Assembly (NCBI GenBank): GCA_020465985.1
Contig: JAANYP010000155.1
Span: 75,001 to 139,000, forward strand
Origin: Centrapalus pauciflorus
Taxonomy: Eukaryota; Streptophyta; Magnoliopsida; Asterales; Asteraceae
Length of the DNA stretch: 64,000 nucleotides
Direction of reading: 5' to 3'
In this document: one piece after another, positions 1 to 10,456 of the stretch
Layout of the letters: every line of letters begins with the position of its first letter
Numbering within the stretch: the stretch's first letter is position 1
The notes under the pieces: generated by a model
Databases searched by the model: none
What the model saw: only the letters and a program-made list of their open reading frames with translations
Told to the model about the DNA's origin: nothing
Program-made: the position numbers and the translations under genes

Positions 1-1330
1 TAGCATCTGCAACTACATTAGTTTTCCTCAGGTGATAATGAATTTCACAGTTGCAATCACTTATTAGCTCTATCAACGATGTTACCTCATGTTTGACTCT
101 TTCTGGTTCAAGATGTGTTGGAGGCTCTTATGGTCTGTGAGTGTAGTACACTTCGTACCGTACAACTAATGTCTTCAAGTCTTAAGGATAAAGACTACTG
201 GTCCATTATCTAGATCATGCATTGAGTAATTCACCTGGTGAACCTTAAGGTTTCATAAAGTATAAGTTTTGACCCTATCTTTCTATATCAACCCATTGTG
301 TGAAACGTCACACTAATTTACAAATTTTTTGCTTCTCTCGGTAGGGACAAAATAAGCGCTCTGCACAGTTTGATCTTTAATAACTGAAATGATGTCTCCA
401 GATCCTCGCCCCAATCATACTTCATGTCTTTTCGGGTCAGTTTTGTTAGAGCTCTGGTGATCTTTGAGAAATTTTGAGAATTGCTTATAATAAACGGCAA
501 GTCTTAAGGACTGTCGTATTACTATGGGGGTTCTAAGAGTTGACCAATTCCTGATAGCCTCGCTCTTTGCGGGGCCGACTTGGATTCCTTTACTATTGAT
601 CACGTGATCGAGAAATCTTACCTATCTTAGAAAAAAGTCAAACTTAGAAAGCTTGGCATATAGTTGTTCTTTCTTCAACAACTCTAGAACAGTCTTAAAT
701 GTTTGCTCGTGCCCCTCCATGTTTCGTGATTAGATTAATATGTCATTCATGAATACAATTACGAATTTGTCTGGATAAAGTTTGCCCATCCGATTTATGA
801 GGTCCATGAATACCGTTGGGGCACTGGTTAATCCAAACAACGTTAATAGGAATTTATGATGACCGTAACAAAATTTGAAGGCTGTCTTTGGAATATCTTT
901 CTTGCGAACTCTAACCTGATGATAACCAGACCTTAGGTCGGTCGTTGAATAGAAGCTTAATTCTTAGAGTTTGGTCAAACAAGTCATTGATCCTTGTGAG
1001 CGGGTATTAGTTCTTTTATTTAGCTCTCGGTAATTGATGCACATTCTAAAGGTTCCATCCTTCTTTTTATTTTTTGAACAAAACTGGATCTCCTCCAAAG
1101 CGAGGAATTCGGTTTGATAAACCTTTTATCTAAGAGCTCCTACAGTTGGTTGCACGATTCTTACACTACTGATGGGGCTAATCGGCATGGTGCTCGAGCC
1201 ACTGGTACAGCACCTGATACTAGGCTGATTTTTTTAATTTGACTTGCCTCGATGTCGGGAGTTCAGGTAAGTGTTCAGGAAAAACATTGGGGTAACCGTA
1301 AATAATAAGATTATTTTCAAGCCGCTTTTC
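1..1330 (-). pseudogene. Decayed reverse transcriptase-RNase H of gypsy element A1
   Basis: The minus strand encodes recognisable but broken pol. An RT entry motif MCINYRE lies near 1030-1060. The motif-A segment ending in DLRSGYHQ lies near 905-950 and keeps its Asp. The catalytic box near 735-755 reads FMND instead of F(I/V)DD. The connection segment (KGIQVGPAKSEAIRNW) lies at about 540-600 and the RNase H motif TDHKSL near 110-150. Frameshifts and stops interrupt every domain. The Asp-to-Asn change is shared with the copy at 52070-57666. The protein would copy element RNA into DNA; this copy cannot. The reading continues past the left edge. Confidence 0.8.
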
Positions 1331-1491
1331 CTTTGCCTCCTTCTCTGTCAACACTTCAGGGTCCTAATGCTGGAGATGATGCTTACTTTGGTATTTCTTG
1401 CTTTGCCTTTGACAATAAGGACATTCTTATTGGCTAAAGTTATATGAACTGTCTTCTTGTTTCACACTAATTCCGCACGATTTTTCGATAG

Positions 1492-1815
1492 TCAATCCCG
1501 TCCTATGACCACGTCAAAACTTCCCAGTTTGACGGGCATCAAGTCTATTTCAAAGAGTTGGCCTACTAATTCTAAGGAGCATCCTCGACTTATATTATAC
1601 GTCTTAAGCATCTTACTGTCATCAACCTCAATAGCATAAGTGGCACTTAATGGTGTAAGAATGGAATTTATCTGCTTACTAAACTTAGTGGATATAAAGC
1701 TCCTATTAGCACCGAAATCAAATAGTAAAATGCACAAGTGGTATCTAATGGGGTTAGAGGATAAGTCTATGGGTTTGAAATTTCTTAGGCAGATTGTCGC
1801 ACTACATATCCTCAT
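1492..1815 (-). pseudogene. Retropepsin-like aspartic protease fragment of element A1
   Basis: A 107-residue open stretch contains the protease core: the active-site region reads DFGANRSFIS (usually DTGA or DSGA in this family), and the domain closes with FDVVIGRD, corresponding to the conserved FDVI(L/V)GMD segment. It matches the protease stretch at 55590-55870 almost residue for residue. Normally the protease is part of one Gag-Pol polyprotein and follows the gag zinc knuckles. Here the upstream 70 bases are non-coding spacer and then a Mutator-like insertion, so gag is absent. The Thr-to-Phe change beside the catalytic Asp suggests an inactive enzyme. Confidence 0.8.
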
Positions 1816-1931
1816 GCACCTAGTTATAGATGAAACTTAGTTCTTCATTAAAATGCTTGATACCTAATCTTTGTACATGATAGGGAAAATTATGTAAAAA
1901 ACCAACAAACTTTCAGTCTTTTTCGATTAAG

Positions 1932-2006
1932 TCCCTAAACCCAAATCGTTGCCTATTAAGTCCCTAAACCGGCTAATTATTATAAAAACCGCTATTTTTT
2001 TTGAAA
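1932..2006 (+). repeat. Left terminal inverted repeat of the Mutator-like element
   Basis: The stretch CCAAATCGTTGCCTATTAAG (1941-1960), followed by TCCCTAAACC and an AT-rich run to ACCGCT, matches the reverse complement of 5226-5290 with only one or two differences. A tandem-like AAGTCCCTAAACC occurs twice (1929-1941 and 1958-1970). Sequence outside 1932 does not match the right end clearly, so the outer tip is not fixed. Confidence 0.85.
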
Positions 2007-2099
2007 ATTTTAACTTGTAACCGGCAAATACCGGATACAAATCCGACGTGTCATTATTAACGGTAGTTTCTTCATTTTTACTAGCTGTGTTCGTCCTTT

Positions 2100-2190
2100 A
2101 ACCCTAACCGGCCGGCCATCTGTGTTGAAAGTGAACCCCTAACCGGCCGTCTGTGTTGAAACTGAACCCTAACCGGCCGGCCATCACGAT
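2100..2190 (+). repeat. Degenerate tandem repeat with GGCCGGCC in transposon leader
   Basis: Three partial copies of a unit of about 35 bp, beginning AACCGGCC and continuing into TGTGTTGAAA.TGAACCC, lie head to tail upstream of the transposase. Two copies carry the palindrome GGCCGGCC. The GC-rich block stands out from the AT-rich surroundings and could be part of the transposase promoter or leader. Confidence 0.6.
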
Positions 2191-2457
2191 TTCGAGCGAA
2201 GAAAGTGAACCCCCTGAAGCGCAGACACTGTTGAAGTGGAGACGAAGGAAGAATCGAGAAAGGCTGTTGCGAAGTGAAGACGAAGACCCTGAAATCACCT
2301 TCGAGCATCGAGAAAGCGTCCTGCGAAGTGGGAATCAAAGTTGGAATCATCATCTGTAAGTGTATGTTAACATTATGTATCGACGTTATAACCTAGATTT
2401 GACATTTTAACCTAGAATTTACATGAACTAAGCATGAAATTAATTAATTTTTACAGG

Positions 2458-4170
2458 ATGGCTTCGTCATCTAAATGTTACAAGTTAACACTTAAAATTA
2501 ATTATGGTGGGATTTTTGATACGCCTAGTGATGCCCTTGTTAAGTATATTGTTGGTTTTGTGAAAACAGAGGAATTTGACTTCTTTGGTGTTGATTACGC
2601 TAGTTTCATAGAGGAATTTGACCTAATTTTTAGTGATTTAGTAATTCCTTGATTATGTTTTATTCATCATTGTTTTATTGTATTCAAGGGTCTGATTGAA
2701 GCAGTAAAAGAACTGATCCCATATGCGGAGCATAGACAATGTGCTAGGCACATATATGCTAATTTCAAAAAGAAGCATAGTGGTGTGGAGTTAAGGAACT
2801 ACTTTTGGTCTGCATGCAAGTCGACTGTCAGACAAGATTTTGAAGGTGCCATGGAACTAATAAAATCCAAAAGCTTAGAGGCTTATGAATACTTACTTCA
2901 GAGGGACCCAAACACATGGTGCAGGGCTTTTTTTGAAACTGATAGAGCATGTGAGGCTGTAGAGAATGGCATGAGTGAGAGTTTTAACTCTGTCATTATG
3001 GATGCAAGGAGAAAACCAATTATAACAATGTTAGAAGAAATCAGAATGTTTGTAATGAAGAGGAGTTACAAGCAAATGATGAAAGCTTTGTCATGGGAAG
3101 GTGAGCTCTGTCCTGTTATAAAGAAGAAGTTAACCAGAATATCAAAATTTACAAGGTATGGATTCTTTTTTGAGACTGAGTGGACATTGTGAGCATGTTT
3201 CTAATGCATTCTTTTTTTTGCAGGTTATGGATTGTTGTACCCTCAGGAGGACATGTATTTGTGGTAAGGTCAATTCATGAATCATACTGTGTGGACATTG
3301 AGAAAAAAGAATGTAGTTGCAGGGTGTGGCGAATCTCTGGAATACCTTGTATACATGGAGTGACTGCAATCAACTTTATTAATGATGATCCTTGCAAATT
3401 TGTAAGCCCATTTTTCAGCGTTGAAAACTTCAAAGAGGCATACAAACATCCTATTAACCCGTTAAATGGTAGTAAGATGTGGCATCAGACTGAATATCTT
3501 AAACCACAACCACCAAAGGATAGAAGGTTGCCAGGAAGGCCCTCGATCAAGAGGAAAAGACATGAGAGTGAAAAACAAGGTGGGTACAAAAGAATTTCAT
3601 GTGTTGGTAGGAGGATGACATGCTCTAATTGTTTGGTGCAAGGCCATAACTCACTACACTGTGCAAATGAAAAAAGAATACCACCACCTAAAGAACCTAA
3701 GGCTAAAGGTAGGCCTAGAAAACAAGGCCAAGAAGGGCTGCCAAGACCTGTTAGAGGAAGAGGAAGACCAGGAGGGAGAGGAAGTGAGAGGCCCAGATCT
3801 GTTGGGGTATGTACATTATATTTTACTAAAATTAACATTGTTTCTATGCAATTAACACTTTGTTGAACTTTAGGGATCAAGTGGTGCACCTGCTGGTTTC
3901 CAACCTGCTGCTCCTCTTCATGATGCAGCTGCTGGTGCTGAACCTGCTGCTCCTCTTCATGATGCAGCTGCTGGTGCTGAACCTGCTGCTCCTCTTCATG
4001 ATGCACATGCTGGTTTCCAAAACCCAGATGTAACTGCTGCTGGTTACCGACACCTACAGATCAAGAAACAAAGAAAGTCATCAAGAATCTTGAAGAAAAA
4101 ATTGAGCTCACCCGTTTATGATGAAGATGGAGGGGGTACTTCAGCAGAAAAGGCACTTCACATAAGTTGA
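2458..4170 (+). pseudogene. Internally deleted MULE transposase with SWIM zinc finger
   Basis: The N-terminal part (ATG 2458, stop near 2652) resembles the leading domain of plant MULE transposases (KLTLKINYGG). It is preceded by a likely 5'-UTR intron (2356-2456, GTAAGT to ACAG). Coding sequence resumes near 2683 with KGLIEAVKELIPYAEHRQC, the end of the DDE core, so the first catalytic Asp residues are missing. Intron 3156-3223 (68 bp, phase 2) and intron 3807-3873 (67 bp, phase 0) both restore frame. Then come a SWIM zinc finger (CSCRVW..SGIPCIH), a CCHC-like knuckle (CSNCLVQGHNSLHC), an RGRGRPGGRG basic tract, and a 13-residue repeat before the stop at 4168-4170. Intact MULE transposases excise and insert the element; this one cannot. 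Confidence 0.8.
3892..4008 (+). repeat. 39-bp tandem repeat encoding 13-residue units
   Basis: Three head-to-tail 39-bp units (3892-3930, 3931-3969, 3970-4008) encode AG(A/F)(E/Q)PAAPLHDA(A/H)(A) units in the last transposase exon. They differ by only a few bases, so they are a recent expansion or are kept in frame. A partial fourth unit (GCTGGTTTCCAA) follows at 4009. Confidence 0.9.
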
Positions 4171-4366
4171 AATAGATGGGTGTGAATGGGTATATGCTAG
4201 GAATCTTTTGGTGTTGAGTGACCTGTTATGGCAGGTCATCTTTTGTTATTTCAATACATTAAGGCACACCTTTTGGAGGATATTTTTTTGACTTTGACTG
4301 TATTAAGTGCCTTGAAAATTATGTGTATTGTCTCAATCAGAATGTTTTATATGTATTGACTGTTTT

Positions 4367-4494
4367 AGATTATCTTCTTAATTAATTGCAAACATATTTT
4401 TGACTGTATCCATTATGAATCAATGTGGCAAACAACCCAGATTATCTTCTTAATTAATTGCAAACATATCTTCTTAATTAATTGCAAACATACT
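4367..4494 (+). repeat. AT-rich direct repeats, three copies
   Basis: The segment TCTTCTTAATTAATTGCAAA followed by CATA occurs three times, near 4373, 4445 and 4469; the last two are in direct contact. It lies between the convergent transposase and GRF genes of the Mutator-like element. Nothing coding is evident here. Confidence 0.75.
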
Positions 4495-4610
4495 TCATTA
4501 ATGGATGGAAATTTACAACAAAAGAAGTTTTATCTTCTTCAAGCTACAAATCTTGACAGATATGGTCTATTAACCATCTTCCTCAACTCACAACTCACAT
4601 ATATGGTCTG

Positions 4611-5069
4611 TTAACCATCAAAGCAAAAAAAATTACAGAGAAAAAAAAACAATAACAGAAACATCATCTTCTTCAACAAAACCAATTCTTGCTTAGATTT
4701 CTTCAACAAATCAAGAACATCTTCTTCTTCCTCAAGCTTCGGCTTCATCATGGCATTGTGGGTTTCATACATTATTTGCTTATAACAATCATTTGGAAGT
4801 TCTGGATCAATCCAGATAAAAAACTTGCATTTTTTGTAGAATCCTACAAAAAGAACACTATGGTTATTTCAATGATGATAAAAACCAACAAATCTTTGAA
4901 AGCATACCTGGAAATTAGGGTAGCCTTGAAATCTCCTTCCAGGGTTCGATATGCTCCATGACAAAGATTTGGTTGCTTCAAGTCCACAAAAGCATCTACC
5001 ATTGGAATAATCTCCCCTAACGTACCTGTTACTGTTGGAGGTTGATCTCCACGAAGAAGAAGACATCAT
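4611..5069 (-). pseudogene. GRF-type zinc-finger protein, captured or resident MULE gene (damaged)
   Basis: Start at 5069; exon 1 (5069-4908) encodes a Ser-rich N-terminus, then CFCGLEA and SNPGRRFQGYPNFQ. A likely intron follows at 4907-4844 (GTATGC to TTGTAG). Exon 2 gives FYKKCKFFIWIDPEL, then a Glu/Leu-rich helix and a hydrophobic tail (LLLFFFLCNFF), stop near 4611. Spacing of CxCG, NPGRRF and C.FFIW matches the GRF zinc finger, a small nucleic-acid-binding fold. The third zinc ligand, normally Cys after RRFxG, is Tyr. The two exons join one base out of frame with these splice sites. It faces the transposase gene, tail to tail. It may have served the transposon or been captured from the host. 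Confidence 0.7.
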
Positions 5070-5225
5070 CTTCTTGTTCCTCCTCTTCTGGTTTCCTCTT
5101 CTGCGTTTCTTAAGAAGAAACGAAACTAGGTTATAATTTATTTATCAACATATACTTCCAGGTAAGCAAGCCAAGTCAGATTTTACTTTGCCATCTGTAT
5201 GCCACCTCATCATGTTACCGGCATT

Positions 5226-5297
5226 TAAAAAAAAGCGGTTTTTATAATAATTAGCTGGTTTAGGGACTTAATAGGCAACGATTTGGTTCTTTAGGTG
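5226..5297 (-). repeat. Right terminal inverted repeat of the Mutator-like element
   Basis: This is the reverse complement of the left repeat through the AGCGGTTTTTATAATAATTA and GGGACTTAATAGGCAACG segments. Outside it, ATTTGGTTCTTTAGG occurs twice (5281-5295 and 5307-5321) around a short spacer, so the terminus itself is partly duplicated. Confidence 0.85.
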
Positions 5298-5360
5298 GTG
5301 GTATTCATTTGGTTCTTTAGGCTGATGGGCAGGTACCGGGATAGACTCTCGTTGTGCCAC

Positions 5361-5672
5361 TCACACCCTTTTCCTAGGGATGAACCTCTTCAATGGTCCA
5401 TTGGGGTGATCTCTGAATAGGGTGTAGGATGGAATATGTGGTAGTGATGGTGGAGCAATTTGTGCTACAGGGCCACAATTGCCCTCCTTGGGTTTTGACG
5501 AGTCCATTACATCATCATTGATTTGGTCTGGGTGGGTTCCCGATCCAAAGTACACCTCAGTGTCACCTTGGCTTCCTTGTTCCATGGGTGAGAATTCATC
5601 CTCTAAGTCAAAGAGGATAATAACCGTATTGTTCGACATGTTATTGTCATCAGGGTCCATATATGTGTTCAC
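5361..5672 (-). CDS. Pre-gag ORF of Tekay element A1 (unknown function)
   Basis: A 103-codon ORF lies about 75 bases downstream of the primer site and upstream of where gag should be. It opens with M..DDNNMSNNTVIILFDLED and continues acidic and Pro-rich. Related openings occur in the leaders of the other three family-A copies (28229, 39605 and 54626), so the frame is a family property. The alternative start 12 bases in (MDPDDN) is the one that aligns with the other copies. Near 5361-5340 it runs into the end of the gypsy sequence at the Mutator-like insertion. No known domain was recognised. Confidence 0.6.
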   Translation of the reverse strand: MNTYMDPDDNNMSNNTVIILFDLEDEFSPMEQGSQGDTEVYFGSGTHPDQINDDVMDSSKPKEGNCGPVAQIAPPSLPHIPSYTLFRDHPNGPLKRFIPRKRV

Positions 5673-5746
5673 AGTTCTTGAAGAAAGTTTAGTTTTTGTA
5701 ACAGTTATAGTCTAGTTACTAATGCAACCTAGTTCACTATAACTAT

Positions 5747-5759
5747 GGCTCTGATACCA
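5747..5759 (-). promoter_or_regulatory. Primer-binding site of element A1
   Basis: On the minus strand the sequence TGGTATCAGAGCC lies three bases from the LTR end (TGTGACA). It matches the 3' end complement of initiator tRNA-Met, the usual primer of plant gypsy elements. Confidence 0.9.
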
Positions 5760-5762
5760 ATC

Positions 5763-6712
5763 TGTCACACCTTGTTACCCCAGTTGGTAACGAAGCTTGA
5801 CGTCGCGGAAGCGAAACCATAATCATAACGAACAACCACTATATGGACGTTTTTCAAAAATAAATTGATTTAACTTCAAATATACATATTCTTTTACATA
5901 ACCAAAATACAGCGTAAGTAGTTCTTAAAATACCAAGATTTAAATACACAATTTAGTTTATCAAGAAAGATGCAAATAAATCCCCGAGTTTCAAAAATGA
6001 TGTGACTTCGAAATGAACGGAAGCCTCGGAATGCTTCCGATAAATGCGCATGTCTTAATCACCTGAAAATACATGCTAAAATATGTCAACAAATTGTTGG
6101 TGAGCTCATAGCTTTACGCGAAAAGACCAGTTGTATAAACATTATCAGATGAGTTGAATTTATAAAGCATAAATTTCATGTATGTATTACATAAACCATC
6201 ATGCAACCAAAGCTTAATTAAATGAGTTTGCCCTGTGCAGTATTCCCATACGTAAGACTGTGTGTTGAATATATATGCATCCCGATGTTAGCCGCTTAAT
6301 ACTAACCCGAATGAGGGACATGACTCCCGATAGATCTATCCACAATATATTCGCGCTTACAAGTAAATGTAATTAACGGTTCATGATTTGAGAGATGATG
6401 GATCCACACATGTAATACATATAGGAAATAAACATTTTTGATGTCCATATGAAAATCTAGCATTTATTTCCACCCCAATAGATAGTGAAAATAGAGGCTA
6501 TGAAGACTCACCGAGTGTGTGATGGCAAAATATTTACGTAAATACAAGTTTACGTTCTTTGATGGTTTATGCACCAGATTTGTTCAATCGAGTCCTAAAT
6601 GATAATAAGGTCTTAATAACTCTCATATATGATAATATGTATGTATATAGGTTTTTATGTCTTAAATCACCCAACATTACAAGTTTATAAATAAAACCCA
6701 CTTAAAACGTCA

Positions 6713-6781
<69 letters not shown>

Positions 6782-7765
6782 ATATGTATATAATTTTCTA
6801 GCTTTTCGAAGGTTTTTCGGCCTACTTTGAGGCTGTTTTTGACCAAGCTCCAAAATGATTTAGGCTTTGGTTTTCTAGGAAAATAGACTACTATATACAA
6901 AGAATTTTTAAAGTCAAGAACTGCCATTTTTCGAGGTGTTTAGGTTAGGAAAAAGCTCGTTAATAACCCTGCGTTGGCTATAGTTGAGTTGTCAAACTTC
7001 CGGGTTCCCAAATAATATCTGGGGGTTTTAAACTCCATAATAAATTATGAAAACTTCCAGATTTTTAGCTAAGAAATAGATCAAACTTTTGAGACAAGAA
7101 TCAACTCATTTTGTTAAGTTATGTATTAGTTATGATTTTTCAAAGTTGATGCAACTTTTCTGCCAAAATTTCGTATTTCATAAACTAGAAATAACTTGTG
7201 ATTCTTGTTGTTTATTCAAAGACTACTTGTATAAAAGTTATAAAACACATTTATATCACTTGTTTTCATAGTATTTACACTTTCATGATGTGTTTATATA
7301 TTTATAAACACATTGAAGAAAACAACTTAAAAACAAAAACTAGAGATTTATAAAGTTGAGTTTTTATGAAACTTGTTGTTGTTGGTGATTATATATATTG
7401 TGCAAGACTTATATAAACATAAATATAAGATGAAAAGTTAGTATTTACTTACTTTGATGTGTTAGAAGAATGAAAATGAGTAGAAGTTGAGACTCTTGCA
7501 AAAGTTGCACCCAAAACACTTGAAGAAAATATGAAGAACAAAGTTGCAAACTTTGGTTTTGCACAAGGACTCTTGGCCGATTTTTTTAGAGAGAAAGGAA
7601 GAGAAGTTTTTGCTTTGAAGGTGTGAAGAATGAAGTGGAGTTGGGGTCTTATTTATAGAGGAGAAAAAGGTGGTAAAATGATGAAAATAGTGAAAAATCT
7701 TGGGTGAATTGAAAGAAAGAGGATTTGATGGTGAAATGTTGAGTAAAAAAAAATATTTCAAGTCC
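5763..7765 (-). repeat. 5' LTR of element A1, 5' end truncated
   Basis: The LTR ends at 5763 (reverse complement ...GTGTGACA) and aligns along its length with the LTRs at 37074-39485 and 45015-47481. A TATA-type box (CTATAAATA on minus) lies near 7650. A (TA)n run sits at 6717-6785. Roughly the first 400 bases of the LTR are missing where family-B sequence begins near 7765. Short ORFs inside it are chance readings. Confidence 0.8.
6717..6785. repeat. (TA)n microsatellite in LTR A
   Basis: About 30 TA units with small interruptions. The same LTR position carries TA runs in the copies near 46424 and, interrupted by a transposon, near 29280-29298. Confidence 0.95.
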
Positions 7766-8712
7766 TTTCGGGTCAATCCGTGTTCTGTTCCATCTGGGTT
7801 CGGGTCTCATCCGGGTTCGGGTCCCAACCGAATTTGGATCCAACACTTATGAATTTTTGAAGATTTATTCAAGTGTTCTTGGCGACTCGCCGAGTCGAGG
7901 TGCAGTTCGTCATGTCGAAGCTGCGGGTTTTAACATAAAAATCGCCAAAAATCCATTTTTAACACATGCAACATGAAATAATTTTTTATTAACATATTTG
8001 GGGTGTTCTACATCATATTTCCCATCTAAAACACAATTATTCATTCAGATTTGTCCAAAATATGAATATTTCTTCAAGAAGTCAAAAAGTTATAAAATCT
8101 CAGATTTATTACCTTTTTGGACGAATTTAACAACGATTCTTGTTTCTGGAGCTTCTAAGAACTTCAATTGATGATTTCCCACTGATTTAACAAACATGCA
8201 ACATCAATTTCCAGAATTATGATTCCGAATTCTGAATTTTAAAGTCTCCAAATAAACCTTAACTTGAGAGATAATGTTCTTACCTTAATTTCCTTTGATT
8301 CTTGATAATTTTCAGCTTAAAATTCACGAATTTACGTCACAATTTCGATTCTCAGCAGATTATTTATAGAGTTATAGAGAGCTTTTGTGATGTTGAAGGT
8401 GAAATGAATCAAAATGAAAGACCAATGGTCTTTATTCCTTAGTTTCGGCTTTTGTCACATTTAGCCCCTTTACTTATCTGATTTCGTTAAATACTAATAT
8501 TATCTTAGTTTTATCATCACTAACATTTATAAATCATCATACTCCATAATAATAATTCAAAATTCTAAAGTTACTTAATTTCTCAAATTAGCAACCAACC
8601 ATTAAATATTCGGATACATGATCATCTTTCATAATCCAACTTAATTATATAAATTACAAAATATCCTACTAATTAATCAAAATTACAATAATTTAGATCT
8701 AAGGATGTTACA
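7766..8712 (-). repeat. 3' LTR of B1, truncated
   Basis: It begins (minus) at 8712 with TGTAACATCC, directly after the tract GCGTGGTGGAGCCCATGC. It matches the 5' LTR of the same element (15087 downward) through to the CGACTCGCCGAGTCG palindrome at 7883-7897, then breaks off near 7765 into LTR A. More than half of the LTR is missing. Confidence 0.8.
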
Positions 8713-8730
8713 GCATGGGCTCCACCACGC

Positions 8731-9864
8731 TCAAACTTCATCCTGGAAGTTACTTAGATCAAACAATTGTGGATTTTTCTTCATCATCTCTGTCTTGGTT
8801 TCCCACGTATGATTTGCTCCCTTATGATGCTTCCAACGTACAAGCACCATTTCAATTTCTTTACTTCGTAACTTCTTTACTTTGGTATCTAAGACACACT
8901 CCGGCTCATCCAGATATCAGAGCCTTTCGTCAATTTGCAGCTCAATATGATCGGCCCAGTCCTCGTTGCCAGTAGTGAATGACTTTCTGAGCTTTCCAAC
9001 ATGGAACACCGGATGTATGCCTGACATTTCTTCAAGCAACTCCAAACGGTAAGATTGATTTCCGACTTTCTCTCTTATTCTGAATGGTCCAACGAATCTC
9101 AGAGCTAATTTGCCTCTTTTCACAAAACGAGTAACACCTCTCATAGGTGATACTTTTAAATAAACCCAATCATTCACATCAAAACTGATTGGTTTATGTC
9201 TCCTATCATGATAGCTTTTCTGTCGATCCTGGGACGCTTTCATGTTCTGTCGAACCAATTGTATCTTCTCATTAGTTTCTTGTAGTAATGCCAGCCCAGC
9301 AATCGGTTTTTCTCCAGTTTCTCTCCAACATGTAGGAAACCTACATCTTCTTCCATATAAGGCCTCAAAAGGTGCTTTCTTAATCATTGCATGATGACTA
9401 TTATTATACGAAAATTCTATCAACGGAAAATGGTCGACCCAATTACCACCAAGATCCAAGATACACGACCTCATCATATCCTCAAGCATGAGGATAGTCC
9501 TTTCAATTTGGCCATAAGTTTGTGGACTGTAAGTCGTACTCATTGCTAATCGCGTTCCTAATCCTTCTTGCAAAGCCGACCAAAAGTTGGAGGTGAAGTG
9601 GCTATCACGATCGGATACTATGGACTTAGGTACTCTGTGTCTAGCAATAATCTCGTCCATATAAAACTGAGCCAACCTTTCCAACGAATATTTCTCTCTT
9701 ATTGTAATGAAGTGTGCCGACTTGGTCAATCTATCAACTGTTACCCAAACTGCATCATGTTGACCCCTAGTTTTCGGCAACTTCGTGACAAAATCCATGG
9801 TGATGTGTTCCCACTTCCATTCCGGGATGGGAAGTGGTTGCAGACTGCCGTAGGGTTGCTTCAC
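8731..9864 (-). pseudogene. Integrase core and chromodomain of B1
   Basis: Reading from 9864: ITMDFVTKLP holds the first catalytic Asp, IVSDRDSHFTS the second, and the Glu lies in the QIERTILMLEDMM segment (QSERT in relatives), so all three DDE residues are visible. Beyond residue 230 comes the GPFRI...GNQSYRLELP-like C-terminal region. After a frame change near 8917 the chromodomain-like tail continues (KLRSKEIEMVLV.W..., then HTWETKTEMMKKNPQLF) to a stop at 8731. The protein inserts the cDNA into chromatin; the tail is typical of Tekay-type chromoviruses. The frame change separates the tail from the core. Confidence 0.85.
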
Positions 9865-10456
9865 AAGTCGGCAAGTCCTACATCGTTCAACAACTGACCG
9901 ATATCCTTATTCAATCCCGGCCACCAGAAGTCTGCTTTCAATTCATTGTACATCTCTGTGCTCCCGGTATGTAAAGAAAACTTTGACTGATGTGCTTCTT
10001 CAATAATCACTCTCCTCATACTCCAGAACTTTGGCACCCAAATCCTTCCATATACACCTTTCAGTCCCGACTCACTTGTTTCCATTATCTTCTTCTGTAC
10101 TCGAATATCCTCAGTACCAACATTTTCTTCATTCAAAGCTTCTACTTGAGTAGCTTTTATACCATCAATAATCGTGGAAGTTAACATCGTAGATGTCATC
10201 ATGTAGCAGCAGTCCTTAGAGTAGGCCTTACGGCTTAAGGCAACGGCTACTACATTAGAGTTGACACTTAGTTTTATAAAGATAGTGCCTCCACAACTTC
10301 AATGTAAAAGTGACAGCTGTCAACTCCAAATCGTGAGTCGAATAATCCTTCTCATGCTCCTTTAACTGTCTCGAGGGATACGCAGTTACTTTTCCTCGCT
10401 ACATCAATACAGCGCCCAATCCCAACCTCGAAGCATCCGTGTAAACCATAAAATCC
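9865..10456 (-). pseudogene. RNase H remnant and integrase zinc-binding domain of B1
   Basis: The open part at 10202-9861 carries EEAHQSKFSLHTGSTEMY and DFWWPGLNKDI, the HHCC zinc-binding start of integrase with two His visible. The following Cys pair is lost in a small deletion (B2 at the same place reads CRTCRFVK). Upstream, 10203-10456 encodes broken RNase H: reverse-complement traces of the THDLEL and TDHKSL regions are disrupted by stops and a missing segment of about 100 bases relative to B2. Confidence 0.7.

Larger units (their letters stand above)
1890..5319 (+). mobile_element. Mutator-like DNA transposon with antisense GRF zinc-finger gene
   Basis: The element is bounded by long inverted repeats (near 1932-2006 and 5226-5297) and inserted in gypsy copy A1. 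It holds a transposase remnant on plus (2458-4170) and a convergent GRF zinc-finger gene on minus (4611-5069). The right boundary is set by comparison with the related gypsy copy near 54945: gypsy sequence resumes at about 5320. The left boundary is less certain (1883-1905). About 0.5 kb of gypsy leader present in the related copy is missing here, so insertion was accompanied or followed by deletion. No 9-11 bp target duplication could be identified. Confidence 0.8.
1..7765 (-). mobile_element. Partial Tekay-type Ty3/gypsy element A1 (minus), running off the left edge
   Basis: Read on the minus strand the order is 5' LTR (5763-7765), primer site, pre-gag ORF, a Mutator-like insertion (1890-5319), protease, RT and RNase H. 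The integrase would lie left of base 1. It belongs to the same family as the copies at 37074-47481 and 52070-57666: the LTR end, primer site, pre-gag ORF and protease flank are all alike. No gag or zinc-knuckle sequence lies between leader and protease. The upstream end of the LTR is lost where it meets element B1 near 7765, so no target-site duplication can be read. Confidence 0.85.

Noticed and set aside
2081..2353. Overlapping ORFs on both strands in the MULE leader
   Set aside because: They arise from the GC-rich tandem repeat; the reading frames are not shared with any other feature.
3485..4006. 173-codon minus-strand ORF with HHEEEQQVQHQQL repeats
   Set aside because: It is the antisense reading of the transposase tail and its 39-bp repeat; the plus-strand exon has splice sites and family motifs.
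5747..5759. tRNA gene fragment
   Set aside because: TGGTATCAGAGCC at this and four other sites is a primer-binding site next to an LTR; no cloverleaf can be formed around it.
6685..6927. ORF ending in a long IYIYIY run
   Set aside because: It is produced by the TA microsatellite.
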